A stretch of DNA of 64,000 nucleotides from Hsuehochloa calcarea (GCA_036346395.1 CM070594.1:18199385-18263384); one strand, 5' to 3'. Shown: positions 33,579-45,555, counted from the first letter of the stretch. The notes: generated from the letters alone by a model not told the origin. Numbers and translations are program-made.

Positions 33579-34961
33579 ATGCCTAGGATGAAGGTGTCAG
33601 TCCCGAAGCACTATTCAGATGCTGGCGCATCTTCTTCAAGAAATGAGGAAGAATCTGATAATTCAGGATCAGAAGAAAGTGAATCAGGAGAAGAATCTGA
33701 ATATGAATCTGATGAGGAACTAGGAGAACCGGAAGAGATTGAAATTGATCTTAAGGGACTCACAGCAGATGATTACACGCTTCTTCGAAGTAAAGATCAA
33801 TATTCACTTCCAGGAAACTGTGATGACCCTCGATTTCATACCAAGTTTCAAAGACAAGTCTATGATCTTTTCTATGGACCAAACAAACCATTTGCTGATC
33901 ACAAGTATGTTAATTGGTCCTACCTCAACGGGCTTGACAAATATGAGGGCACCTACAGGCTCTTTCAGCGAGCTGGGATTCACAACTTTGTGGCAATAAA
34001 ATGCAATTATAGTGATGAGATCATCCGACAGTTTTATGCCACAGTGTGCATTCCTCCGGACTTTTCTCACCTCACTTGGATGACAGAACAGTGAGATATT
34101 CTTGCACAAAGCGTGGCTTTGAAAATGCACTGAATATCCAGTCAAGCGAATATGAGCAAATCTATGATGGAACAGTTCTCCCTCTTTCAGCTTGGACTGA
34201 ATTTTATGACACCACACAAAGATTTGTCCCTGGTAAGATCACAGGACTTCTTCCTATTCCCAGCTTGGTAAATAGGATCATTAACCATACCATGTTACCA
34301 AAGAGTGGGAATTATGATGCTATTAGAGGACATGTTTGGAATATATTGGAATGCATCATGCATGGAAGAAAGTTTGATGTTGTGGATGTTATCATAAGGG
34401 AGATAGCAGGAACAAAGAATGATCGAGTCAAACGGATAAACTTTGCACCCTACATTATGGCTTTGATCATTAAACAAACTGGATATAATGGAGCTTTACC
34501 TTCAGCACATAAAGCCTATAAACCAAGAGAAGGTCCTCCAATTCCTGCCAATCTTAGGCGTGCTCCAGTGAAGCACAAGCCGCACCTCTGCCGCCTTCTT
34601 CTTTGCTCCTCCACAAGGTATAGCCACTATGGATCAGATTTATGCCACCTTGTTGGAGATGAGGGCATCCCAGGATACCTTCCAGGCAGCGACCACTTCT
34701 AGACTGGATGCGTTTGAGGCAGCCACTTTTGCCAGGTTGGATGCTTTCCAGGAGGCGACCACTTCCAGGCTCGACGCCCACACTGCTAGTCTTGACGCAC
34801 TTTCAGCCAGATTCGCAGAGCAGTTTCCGCCACCTGTTCGTTTTGGACGGCGTCGCCTTCGCTCTCCTCCTGGTGGTCCTCCTGCTGATCATCCTGTTGC
34901 TCCTCCAGTCGATGCTCCTCAAGACCCTCTCACGAAAGCAAGAGCCATTTGTTCTATTTAG
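33579..34961 (+). pseudogene. Second ORF of the Sirevirus-like element (acidic N-terminus, coiled C-terminus), frame broken
   Basis: The ATG at 33579 (MPRMKVSVPKHYS) opens a frame with a Ser/Glu-rich acidic segment (residues about 20-60). A globular part follows (KFQRQVYDLFYGPNKPFADH, then EIIRQFYATVCIPPDF) that recalls the 'putative plant transposon protein' family often found 3' in grass retroelements. The frame stops at 34094 and coding character continues in a second frame (about 34085-34590: SEYEQIYDGTVLPLSAWTEF, then DVIIREIAGTKND). It returns to the first frame to 34961, with repeated LDAFEAATFARLDAF-type heptads and a Pro-rich tail. Two compensating one-base shifts explain this. The function is not known; env-like or accessory roles have been proposed for 3' ORFs of Sireviruses. 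Confidence 0.7.
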
Positions 34962-35793
34962 GTCATTGGACCTTGTATGCAAAAATTGTAATATCTTTTA
35001 TGACTACTTGGTTGTATGACTCTCATTTTGGCTATGCTATCTTTTGCTACTCTGTGTGAGAACATGTTTTTATGTCATGATTTTTATTTTGCATGAGATA
35101 TGGATGAGATGTGATTTTGAATGAAAATATTTGTGGTTGATTATATCCTCTTGTCTCCTGTCGTGGATGTCCTTCTTTACAAGAGAAATTCTGTCAATTT
35201 TTTTTAAAAAAAATCTCTCTCAACATAGTTTAAAAATTGATAAAATGAGAGATTATCTAAATTTCTTTTCAAAGAAGGGGAGGTTAGTTGAATTTGTTTC
35301 AACTATCATTTCAAGTGGTTCTCAATATTCTGATTTAAAAGGGGAAAATGCTATGATCAATAGGTTTATAACCTATCCTTGGTTCTCCTCTCATATCTTG
35401 AGAACAAAATCTCCCTTGGTCATATAAGTTCAATTCATACTTTTTGTGACTAACCTCTTTTTCTTGCAAGTGGTATCCATTTGAAAAGGCTCCTTTTGGC
35501 TTAGATTTATATTGTGTTTTTGGGTGATTTATGCCAAAAGGGGGAGAATGTTTTTATCAATATTATTCATTTGGATGATTGATTTGTTTAGACATGCCAA
35601 AAGAGGGAAAATATATGCATTAGCTCTATAAGGGGGAAAATGTTTTCATATGCATTTTGTTTAATGCTTTATGTTTCACCTCATATGATGCATAGACATA
35701 GTTCATTAGTTTAAATTCTTATCTTATGTCTATGAATATCCAAGTGTTGTTATTGATAATGGATTTGTCATCAATCACCAAAAAGGGGTAGAT
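34962..35793 (+). other. 3' non-coding region with repeated polypurine-like tracts
   Basis: No gene. Purine-rich tracts (AAAAGGGGGAGAATG near 35536, AAGGGGGAAAATG near 35630, AAAAGGGGTAGAT at 35781-35793) precede the 3' LTR. The last abuts the LTR and should be the functional polypurine tract. Multiple such tracts are described for Sireviruses. Confidence 0.7.
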
Positions 35794-38509
35794 TGAAAGA
35801 TCTAGACCCGCCATTATGAGTTAATGGATTGTTTTGGTGATTAATGACAAATCCAAATATGAGACTAACTCTTTTATCAAGTATTATCTTTGTGTAGTCT
35901 CATTTGGATATAAAGGTGAAACACAACGAGGTATGCAATCGACATCTCAATTTATATAATGTTGCATTTCTCGGATCCAAAATATAGGATTGAACTCAAC
36001 CTTAAGTTAAACTTGAATATGTGCATATGACCTCATTACACATTTGTGTATGCACACATTTAGGGGGAGTTTTATCCTATGCTTTGTGGTTTCATTAGTA
36101 TTGATCCATATTCCATTTTCCACATATACTAAGGATCTTTACGTTGAAACAAAACCTTTGAGTATACAAAACTTGTGTAGTTCGTATATACTCATGTTAT
36201 GAGTATATAGAACTTGTGTAGTTCTTGTATACTCATGTTAGAGTATACATAACTTGTGTAGTTTATATACTCAAATTGTTCTCTCATTTATCATCATTAA
36301 ATTTATGAGAATTTGAGTGGTTATCATCAATTACCAAAGAGGGAAAGATTGAGGTATCTTGTCCCACCATTATGAGTTAATGGTATGGTGTGGTAATTAG
36401 TGATGATCACATTGTGGAACTAACATTTTCCATGAGTTGGATATATAGGTTATGTTCCAGGATGATGAAGACTTGGGATGATCATGAGTTGATCATCAAG
36501 TCAAGAGCTATGTAAATGATGCATCATGAGTTGATGCTTATCAAGAAGAGATGATCATGAGTTGATCATCAAGACAAGAGAAGACCAATCATCATGTGTT
36601 GATGGAGGTCAAGTGAAGGATTGCATCATGTGTTGATGCATGTGAAGACTCGAGATGGAGAAATCATCATGTGTTGATGATGTTCAAGACAAGATCTCGA
36701 GATGGAGAAATCATCATGTGTTGATGATGTTCAAGACAAGATCCCGAAGTGAAGAAATCATCATGAGTTGATGATTGTCAAAGTGAAGGACCCGGACTTG
36801 AAGTGTTGATGTGCATCATCAAGCTTCAAGAAGATGCAAGGCAAAGGTATGACTAGCTAGGGCTAAGGATGTGTTCCTAGTCTTTTACCGGTCTCGGTGT
36901 TTGGTTGGTAGACCGGATTGCTAGTATAGGTTTGCCGTACTATTAAGAGGGATCTTGACTAGTAGTTTGAGTTAGTCATGTGTTGATAGCTCATTATATT
37001 TGCTCTAGCTCATCTATGCATGGAGCTATTATTTGCGAATGTGTTTTGCAAATAGCCGATGCTCATGCATTCAACCCTTGTAGCATGTGACTTAAGTTTG
37101 CAAATGCGTTTTGCAAATGGTGTAAGTCCATGTACCTTTTTCCTTGTGGTATGATTCCAAAAGTTGGCAAATGTGTTTTGCAACTTGTTGGGAATCTTGC
37201 TTGTGACTCTTGTTGGCATGGCTTGTCAATTAGCAAATGTGTTTTGCAATTGAAGTTGTTGAAAAAGCCATTTCTGACTTCTGTCAGGAATATCGAAAGT
37301 TCCGGTAGTTTAACGGCGGAAGTTCCGCACCCCGGACTGTCCGATTTTCCGCGGCTTGATTTTTCCAGAGAGCGGCTGGTTTAGGGACTTAGCCGATTTT
37401 CCAAGTGCGGAAGTTCCGGACTGTAACTAGCGGAACTTCCGATTAATCGGTTGTTCAAATCCGCGGTTGGTTTTTTCGAGAAGCACCATTTTGGGGACTT
37501 AGCCAAAATTCAGTGTGCGGTAGTTCCGCTATGTGTTGAGCGGAACTTCCGAAGAATCGGAACTTCCGACATGTAGTTGGCGGTAGTTCCGCACTAAAAT
37601 CAAACGGCTAGTTTTCTCGTCTGACATAGCCGTTGCGGTGCCTTTTCTCTCTCCTGCGGTAGTTCCGGCCTTTGCACGGCGGAACTTCCGATTGCCCTGA
37701 TTTTTCTAGGATTTGTCTCCCAACGGCTAGTTTTTGTGTGTGGGCTATATATAGCCACCTTGGCCGGTTGGGAGAGGTTGCTGGTGCTATTGTTAAGTGA
37801 TACACTTATTCTTTGAGCTAAGAGCAAGTCTCTATTCTCTTTTGTGCATGTGTTGCACTTGGTGAGATTAGAGAGCAAACCCTAAGTGCATGTGTTGCCT
37901 TAGGTAGTGGATTGTGTATCCACGTGAGCGTTGACACTTGATTAGTTCAAGTGAAAGTTCGGATTTGTTACTCTTGGTGTTTGCCGACACCTAGACGGCG
38001 TGGAGGCGTCGTGCTCGGTGACCTTCTCAAGAAGCTTGTGAGAAGGCCCGACGGTTGTGAGTGGTTTGGTGCTCGCCATCTCCGGAGTGGAGGAAGAGCA
38101 ACCATAGTTGAGCGAGGTGTTGGTTCGGTTTGGAACCGGTCCTAGTGTTGGACTTACCTCGGAGGTGTGTGCTCATTTGAGGAGCCGGTCCAACGCGGGT
38201 TGGGCTTACCTCAACGTGGATTAGGGGAGACCGGCAAGTCTCCGAACACCACGGTAAAACATAAGCGTGTCATCGTGTGTTTTCTTGTGCTTTACTTTGA
38301 GCAATTTACATTCTTGCTTTAATTGCTTATATATCATTGTATGGTTGCTCTCTTGTATTGTCGGTGCACTTAGTTGAGCCTAGTTGATTTAGGTTTTAAT
38401 TGTGCGAAACCAATTCGCTATTAGCTTCCACATTTATATATTGGTTTAGCCCGATAGATTTTTAAAACCGCCTATTCACCCCCCTCTAGTCGGCCACCTC
38501 GATCTTACA
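35794..38509 (+). repeat. 3' LTR of the Sirevirus-like element (2716 bp)
   Basis: Near-identical to 27665-30368, with the same hairpin array (about 36171-37252) and CGGAAnTTCCG cluster (about 37285-37690). Differences are concentrated at 37255-37480. The first palindrome (CCATTA-TGAGT-TAATGG at 35811-35827) is perfect here and has one change in the 5' copy. Confidence 0.9.
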
Positions 38510-38874
38510 GCCATTGACTGAGAGAGAGAGAGAGAGATTGTGTGTGTTTGTCTTTTATTTACCTTATTGTAAACTATCGAAATAGCATATGAAAACTATT
38601 GTCCAGTAATTGATTGGTTTTGCTCAAAAATTTATTTATTTTTACAATAGAAAAACTATCACACACAGTTTTTACTTAAAAACCGTCGATGATAGTCTAT
38701 TTTCACAGACGGTTTTAAACAAGAACCGTCTGTGATAATTGACTATCACTGACGGTTTTTAACCGTCTGTGATGATATTATGTCATTACTGACCCATAAA
38801 CTCAGATGGTTCGGAAAACCATCAATGATGACGTTTTTGAACTGTCTGTGAAGGCTTTTTTTGTGGTAGTGTAA

Positions 38875-39330
38875 ACAGTAGCGTTGACATTACAAGAGTA
38901 GCCCGGCTATATGTCACCTTGGCTCTCTGGTGCACGACTAGAATTTGATTCTCATCAACCGTGGATTGGTGTGTAGACCCGTATTTGCGTCCATACCCTA
39001 TGTGTATTTTAAGATAGTCTTATAATCAGTAGCTAGTTCACACAGTACATATATCGGTGAATATGACATCCATACAACACATACATAAACAATACTTAAA
39101 TATTATTACAGAACATGGTAAAAGGGCCATAAGGCCAAAGTTCACATGACGGGCCAGTAGGCCAAATAGTTCGAGACGCGGAGTAGCAGCGGAAAGAAAT
39201 CGTGGTAGAAACGGAAAGACTTCGAAAGAGTGTGGCCTCCATGTATTGCCGCATACAACCGACTGGGCTAGGACCTAGTTAACGACATAATCACCATCTC
39301 CATATACTACCAGAAACTATTAATTTTCCA
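38875..39330. other. Intergenic, nothing recognised
   Basis: No ORF with a recognisable family. Confidence 0.3.
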
Positions 39331-39339
39331 AGTACCAAA

Positions 39340-39790
39340 AACACTCATGAAAAAACACAAAACACTCGGGAGCATATTTCCCAAAGGTCGACCATCGGGG
39401 AAAAGCACTCGGGATCATTTCATTGGGTAAAAACTGGTTTCTCGAGACTTATACTCAAGAGACATGTATTCGCCATGTATTTGGATTTACACCTGGGAGT
39501 AAATTTTCATAACGGTTTTAGCAACCGTAACAGAATACTTTCCCGAGTGTTGACACTTGGGAAGTTGGACATATGTTCCCTTTTTGGCTTGGCACGTTGT
39601 CCACCTAGGTTTTCATCATGTGGCGATCCTTTTCTCAACTGCTCCCAAAAATTGTCCCTAGTGTGAACACTCGGAAAATCTCACCACATGGTGATCCTTT
39701 CTTGACGGTTCCCAAAAATTGTCCTGAGTGTTCACACTTGGGAATACTCGCCATGTGGCTATACTTACCACACTTGCCAATAGGGAGCTA
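39340..39790. mobile_element. Second CACTA family: subterminal ACACTCGG repeats
   Basis: Several CCGAGTGT / ACACTCGG-like inverted words occur (near 39545, 39660, 39725), each beside CCCAAAAATTGTCC or similar. The subterminal regions of another large group of grass CACTA elements look like this. A TNP2 piece follows directly. The terminal CACTA bases were not found. Confidence 0.5.
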
Positions 39791-40084
39791 CCTCTCCTGA
39801 CCATTATTGGAGTCAACCTCAACATACCTAGACTCACCACACTTACCACACAGATCTTTGTTCGCATTCTCATTACTAAATAATATGCAATGATTTGGAC
39901 AAACATCTATCTTCTCATATGGTATATTAAGTGATTTTATCAGTTTCTTGGCCTTATACAAGTTAGGGTGTAGTTTGTTAAAAAGGGTGCAAAACACGTT
40001 TAAGAATGCATCAAAACAAGCAATGCTTATGTTGAACTGGGACATGACAGCAAGTAGGCGTGTGATGGCACCTAGTTGGGACAC
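39788..40084 (-). pseudogene. CACTA transposase TNP2 fragment
   Basis: The 98-codon minus-strand frame includes SQFNISIACFDAFLNVF, KLIKSLNIPYEKIDVCPNHC and CGKCGESRYVEVDS. This is the segment of plant TNP2 transposases with the C-x-x-x-C...C-x-x-C pattern just before the catalytic part. Only this piece remains; the catalytic domain is missing. It lies head to head with the plus-strand transposase remnant that starts at about 40076. Confidence 0.8.
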
Positions 40085-41590
40085 CTATGTTTTCCCATGA
40101 AGTGGTTGACTAGTTGCGGACAACATATTAAAGAAAGCCCTTGTTGCAGGCTCCGGTTCTTCCTCTACAGGAAGACCTTCAGGAGCACGCTTATCATGAA
40201 GTATGAGAACACAGGTCGAACGCCCTTCACGAAGTACAAATTCTTGTCGTGGGATATATTAGACGCCTTTGTGAGGATGAAGACGACGACTAAATTTCAG
40301 GAGCAAAGTGCGGTGCACAAGGCTCTCCAAGGACAAAACACCCACCCCACAAACTCAGTACCACTGGGTACACGGGTAAAACTACGCAATGGACGGCAGA
40401 GGACGAGAACACAATCGGGCCATTTGCTGGGATCACAGACGAGCACACCCGTTAAGAGCGAGGGCTTCAGCCACGTCTTCGGCCAGCATGTGGTAAATAT
40501 GTCGAACTACCTAGTTGTTAATAAGTCTATAACTTCGTAGTGTCTAAAATGAAATGATGTCCTCTTGCAGCACGCATTGACTACCGAATCTTTCCAAGAC
40601 TCCTTCGAAGCAGTCAGGGAGAAGGATGTAATATCTACAGCCCTGGGAAACAATGAGCACCTGGGTGGCACGCGAAGCCTTGGGGTTTACGTACCTTGGA
40701 GGGAGGGATTTCCAAATGACTCCGAGACATATAGGAGTATGAAGAGATCCAAGACCGAGCATGCGGACTAGTTGATAGAGGATATTATTGTGAAGCTTAC
40801 TGCAAAATTTCAAGGACACATAACAAGATTACAGGATCAAATGAATCAACTCCTCAACCAAAGGCAAGCCGCCCCTGTTATTTTGGGAGCCAGTCCTCCT
40901 TAACATCAGAGTAGCGTCGTGTCCACACAAAATTCTGAAAATGACGACGTTCAATTACCTATCGACAACATCAAGGTAATGTACATATCTGGAATGCTCT
41001 AAAGATAGACCTATAGGATGCCTTAGCTAATTATGTATCGTTTTGTAGGAGTCGATGCCCTGCAGCTTCAAGTGAGGCTGGTTGGGTCTATTTCAATTGA
41101 GGCTGGGCGGGGGATGGCATATCCATGCTAGGAAGGGATAGTGCTGCACGGTGCCCAGCTAGCACAGGGTTACGTCAGGGTTCATGTGGACATGGTACAT
41201 GATAATTTCGTGGTCATCCCGCTGGATATTCACTCAAACGAAGATATCAGAACACTAGGGGATGCCATGTGCACTTTTTATCGAGTGACCCGAGAAGGAC
41301 ATCGCCCTAGAACCTGCAGTGTTGTGATCTCGACACGACCATGCCTCTCCAATAGGACCCTCGATGACTCCACCTCATCCTTCACTTCAGAAGGCTGCCT
41401 CATCGGTTCCTGTGGAGAAGACGCCGAGGAACAAGAAAAGTATGTCGCCGTATCGGTTCTCGAGTCGTCTCACGGGAAGATGTGTAGCGGGCGAGTCGTT
41501 AAGGCCAAATCAAAATCAAAAAACATTAAGACACCTCCCAAGCCTGGGAAATGCTCCCTCGGAAGTCTGTTGGCCCCCACATGGTATTAG
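40076..41590 (+). pseudogene. CACTA second-ORF remnant (Transposase_24/23-like)
   Basis: Several plus-strand pieces in one frame (40076-40540, 40565-40771, 40772-40903, 41141-41590) look like exons or stop-split parts of the accessory CACTA protein. Diagnostic bits are QEQSAVHKALQGQNTHP, ISTALGNNEHLGGTRSLGVY, WREGFPNDSETY, and a later GYVRVHVDMVHDNFVVIPLD. The last resembles the C-terminal En/Spm domain that binds subterminal DNA in relatives. In-frame stops are present at 40771 and elsewhere, so no intact protein is predicted. Confidence 0.65.
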
Positions 41591-42858
41591 CCCACACTGG
41601 AGTAGGTTGCCGGTCTTTGCATGTCTGGTACATGTGGAAGACCAAAGAGAAGGGGTGCGATATTGGAATCACTATCAGATACACGAAGGAGTATTTCTTC
41701 CACGAGCCGGGCCACTTTGTCATGGGTTTCAATGACTTATTCGACCTATTCAACCTTAGTGCCCTCGACGTCTCGCTTCTACCATGTTGGACACTGTTAG
41801 TGTGTACAATCAATTTCTACATTCATGTAATACCGATAAAGGTCACAACTCATTGCTTATGTATAGATACATGATAAAAAAATGCATAGAGATGGCGAGA
41901 ACCGGTGGGTTTCCTTGACCTACACTTGGTCTCTGAGCAATGCATCAACGAAGACGCATCCTACGTCGTGAAATACATAACAACAGGATTACTTGCTCAG
42001 GGTGACAAGGACTACATACTGGTGTCCTACAACGAGAAGTAAGTGTTTCACTACTTGCTATATAAATTTTATTTGTACTTTATACACAACACGAACTTAG
42101 GTTTAATGACTATAGTGACATATATGAGTAGGTTCCATTTGATCCTTTTAGTCATTGTACCAAAGAGGAACAAGGTAATATACCTTGATTCCATACTCAA
42201 CAAAAACCACGACTTCACCCTTGTGCAAGGAATACTCAATAGGTATACCCATTTCCTCCATACATAACTCTATTGTAGTCATCCTTCGTTTGAAATGGCC
42301 GAGAATAAATTTTTGGAATCATGTAGGTCGTTCAACACCTATGTTGCCGAGGGAGGGACACACAAGGAATCGAGCACCACACTGCAACACAGGACGTGAT
42401 TTTTGGTACGCGCTGCAACACAATAATTCTATATCACACTGCGTAATAATGCATGTCGAACTGACTATACTTATATATGTAATTCTACTTTTGTAGTGCC
42501 ACCAGCAAAAATAAGATCACATATGGGCATTGTACATTTGCCATCATATGCAGCAAATCATGAGTGCTAAGATGAATGATCTAGATGTTTGTCAATCTCG
42601 TAATAATTATTTCTTGATTATAAATTTAAATATATATGCTTACTACTTTACTCCTGTTAGCGATAGGGTATGATACTCGATTTAGATGCAATCGTTATGA
42701 TCGAAATCTCAGAGGTTCGAGGGATGCTCTGCGGCTTCATCAAGACGGAGATCATTAATGCCAGTGGAGAGTTTCACTCCGTCGACTTCGCTGAACGACC
42801 TTCAAACAATTGGTTCAATTGTAATTCACTTCGAGTAGTTACAATTGACAATACTTGA
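41551..42858 (+). pseudogene. Ulp1/C48 protease-like remnant associated with CACTA
   Basis: Frames in the plus strand give HFVMGFNDLFDLFNLSALDV (41551-41874), FHLILLVIVPKRNKVIYLDS (about 42130-42200), ICHHMQQIM (near 42535) and MLCGFIKTEIINASGEFHSV (42720-42780). This order matches the cysteine-protease-like domain (Ulp1/SENP type) carried by many grass CACTA elements. The His-containing strand is altered (HL where HW is usual), and stops and frameshifts separate the parts. It is not expected to be active. Confidence 0.65.
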
Positions 42859-43023
42859 ATATATTCTTTTGTAATTGATTTTGAGTTGTAAATGATCACT
42901 TCGAGTTCTCAACAATTGATTCATCTGTGATTCATCTGTTTTCTGCTTGCTTGTTTTAAGAGGGCATGGCTAGCAATTCCTGATGCTAGCTGAAAATCAG
43001 AAAAAATTTAGATAGGCATAAGG

Positions 43024-43416
43024 AACTATCACATATAGTTTCTTGGGTCGAAGCAGTCTGTGAAGGCCTACTATCACAGATGGTTTCCATCAATAACCGT
43101 CTATGATATGTCGGATATCACAGACGGTTATTTTTACTAACCATTTGTGATATGTCTTCAATCACATACGGCTAGTAAAAAGCACCGTCTGTGATATCCG
43201 ACATATCACAGACGGTTGCTAGTGGGAACCGTGTGTGATAGTAGGTCTTCACAAACGGTTTCAACAAAAAACTGTTTGTGTTGTGACTTATCACAGACGG
43301 CTCACAAACTGTCTGTGATAACTACTTGTTATCATAGACAAATAAATTCAGACGGTTCAAAAACTGTCTGTGATGACGATTTGGAGCCGTCTGTAATGAG
43401 CTTCTCTGTAGTTGTG
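43024..43416. mobile_element. CACTA right end (ACAGACGGTT family), degenerate terminus
   Basis: Dense TCACAGACGGTT / AACCGTCTGTGA blocks end in CTTCTCTGTAGTTGTG at 43416, a decayed complement of CACTACTACAAAGAAG. It probably closes the element that holds the protein remnants at 40-42.9 kb. A matching left terminus was not found. Confidence 0.7.
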
Positions 43417-45553
43417 GGCTCCACTATCGTTACGGGGTGATTGGCAAGTAACCAACACTCGGGTGACGTTCTACGGTCTATGATGACTCTATTCACGGCG
43501 GCGGGTACACAGAGGCTCACATGAGCCCTCGGAAGGCGGTGGTCGATAGCGAAGAAGATGAACTACGCAGCGGCAGTGCTATAGAAGCTTAACGAATACA
43601 CGTTCTAGCCTAAAAGGTTCTCTGGAGCAAGAAGAAAAGAGGAAGGGGCTCACTGGAAACTAGAAGAGGAAGAAGGGGCTCGGCGGCAGCACTGTTTTGA
43701 TAGCTAGGAGAAAAGTGCTACGGTGCTCTGGTGCTCCAACTAGAAAAGAAGAGGAGCATCAGCAAGAGGAGAACGAGGTGATGCCAAGGATGATGACCTT
43801 CAAGGTTGAAGCTCACTAGGGCGACAAGGAACGGGCGGTGATGGAGTGGACTGAGGTGGATCGAGCGCTCGATCCAGGCCTTCTCCCCGTCGATTGAGTG
43901 AGGGAGAGGAGGAGTGAGTGTGGGCAAAAGCACGAGGAGGATGCAGTGAAGCTGGTGACGCGCTCAGGCAGGCTTTATAGCCATGGAGAGGGCGACAAGA
44001 CGACGATAATGTCACGGCCATCTCGGTGAGAACTCGCAATTGTGCATGACTTAAGGGGACGCTGAACTGGCGGTTGATGTGACAAGGTTGCGGCGTAGGA
44101 GGGGTGCGCTCGAGGTCTGCCACGTAGAGGCACTCGAGTGCTTATGGGGTTTAATGGAGAGTTGAGAAGAGATAGAGAAGTTGCGCTGGCACGGGCGAGC
44201 ACAAGAAGAAGAACAGTGTGGGCACTGGTAGGCAGGGCCAGGGGCCACCAGGCAACAGCTCGGCTTGGCGAGCGAGGTGTGCCGCTGGGCCGGGGGGAGG
44301 TGGGCTGCATGGAAGGAAAAGAGGATAGGGAAGGAAGGCGGTGCGGCCCATTTCCATAATTACAATATATTTATTCCATCTACCAACACACTAGTTTGGA
44401 GAATAGAAGGATTCATATTTAGATAACAAAAAAAATCACGAGATGGTCATGGGTAGAAGGGAAACCAGCAGCAACAACCTCATTGCTGCATGCAAGGAGA
44501 TGGTCGTGGGTAGAAGGAAAACAGCAGCAACAGCCTCATCACTGCATGCGAGGCCACGTTACGTTTGGATCTCAGCGGCCACCTACCAGAGGTGCTCATC
44601 TAGATCAACAACGCATCGGTGGGTGGCATTCAGTTCGGCGTCCTTGTCTGACAACCACCATACCGCCATCGCCGACGACACCATGCCCATTGGCGGTGGT
44701 AGGGCTAGGACTCGAGCCATGGCAAGCGCGGTGGGTGGCGTCAATGGCGAGCACAACAGCGTGTGTAGAATATGGGCGCGAAAGTGGCAAGGGACGTGAG
44801 GTTGCGGGAGGGCAGGCGCGACATTGCAAGTCGGCGAGAAGATGGCCTCAGGGAGTCGTAGAGGTATGTGGCGAGGGAATCACCGACGTTTGGGAGTAGA
44901 GGTCGCGTGGTTCGGGGAAGGCAGGCGACACCGAAAAGGTGTTGCGCTGCGAAGAGAATAAGGATATGTTTGTTGGGCCCACGTGGTGGCGCCAAAATAT
45001 TGGTGAGTGAAGAAAAATAGAGAACATATCACTCACTGTCACTGCAGTCTTTTGAAGGAGTAAAGATCCGGGGTTTAAACCTGTACGGTTGTGTCCGAGT
45101 GATAACTACACTTGTTAACCAGCATTCTCACTCTAGAAAAACTAGGAGCAGCACGTGGTCGTACATGTTTTGCGTGTGTACATGTTTATGGTTGTGTGCC
45201 ACTCTCAGAGGCCCTGTTTAATCGTTAATCCATCAATTAATCAAGGAAGCGTACGTACCGGCGATGTGAAGCCGCACCTTCCAATCGACGGAACCCAACG
45301 GCGGCTTTTTAAGGTCGAGCTAGCTGCATGTACTGTCTATACCTACTATATACGCTAGCTGCCGAGTACGCAGTACGTACGTATGCTAGTATATGCTTTT
45401 CCGTTTTAATTACTTAATTAAGCTGCTGCTTGTCATGGTACGTACTAACGTACGTGAAGTTTCTTTCTTTAGACTCATACGTGCGTATTATGGCAGTGGG
45501 TTGATCCAGCAGATCATGTCCGTTCTGTGCTAATTAATTAGAAGCATGGATGA
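43417..45553. other. Intergenic, low-complexity ORFs only
   Basis: G/C-rich stretches at 43.7-45.0 kb give overlapping ORFs on both strands with no recognisable domain. A 57-bp tandem duplication lies at 44441-44553 (AGATGGTC...GGGTAGAAGG units). Confidence 0.4.
44441..44553. repeat. 57-bp tandem duplication
   Basis: Two units beginning AGATGGTCATGGGTAGAAGG (44441) and AGATGGTCGTGGGTAGAAGG (44498), about 88 percent alike by eye. Confidence 0.8.
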
Positions 45554-45555
45554 AA

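Larger units (their letters stand above)
27665..38509 (+). mobile_element. Complete 10.8-kb Copia (Sirevirus-like) element lacking pol, TSD GCCAT
   Basis: Two 2.7-kb LTRs starting TGAAAGATCTAGACCCGCC and ending CGATCTTACA flank a 5.4-kb interior. The duplication GCCAT lies at 27660-27664 and 38510-38514. A tRNA-Met primer site follows the 5' LTR and a polypurine tract precedes the 3' LTR. The interior has gag and a second large ORF, but I see no protease, integrase, RT or RNase H motif. It should therefore need proteins from a relative to move. The long LTRs, a gag with coiled coil and CCHC knuckles, an extra 3' ORF and repeated AAAAGGGGGAGAA tracts point to the Sirevirus lineage (inference). 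The LTRs are nearly identical except in one block, so insertion is fairly recent. Confidence 0.9.
27232..38871. mobile_element. Short CACTA transposon (TSD TAA) split by a Copia element
   Basis: The left end is CACTACTACAAAAAGAC at 27232 and the right end TTTTTTTGTGGTAGTG at 38871, flanked by TAA at 27229-27231 and 38872-38874. Subterminal ACAGACGGTT / AACCGTCTGTGA blocks lie at 38655-38860. Its own DNA is only 27232-27664 plus 38515-38871 (about 0.79 kb), with no transposase. The 10.8 kb in between is a later Copia insertion with its own GCCAT duplication. Confidence 0.88.

Noticed and set aside
33579..34961. Host gene with acidic transcription-factor-like N-terminus
   Set aside because: Lies between matched LTRs of one element, frame-broken, and resembles retroelement-associated plant proteins.
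43718..44899. Cluster of ORFs on both strands next to the CACTA end
   Set aside because: High GC gives long open frames in many phases; none shows a conserved domain.
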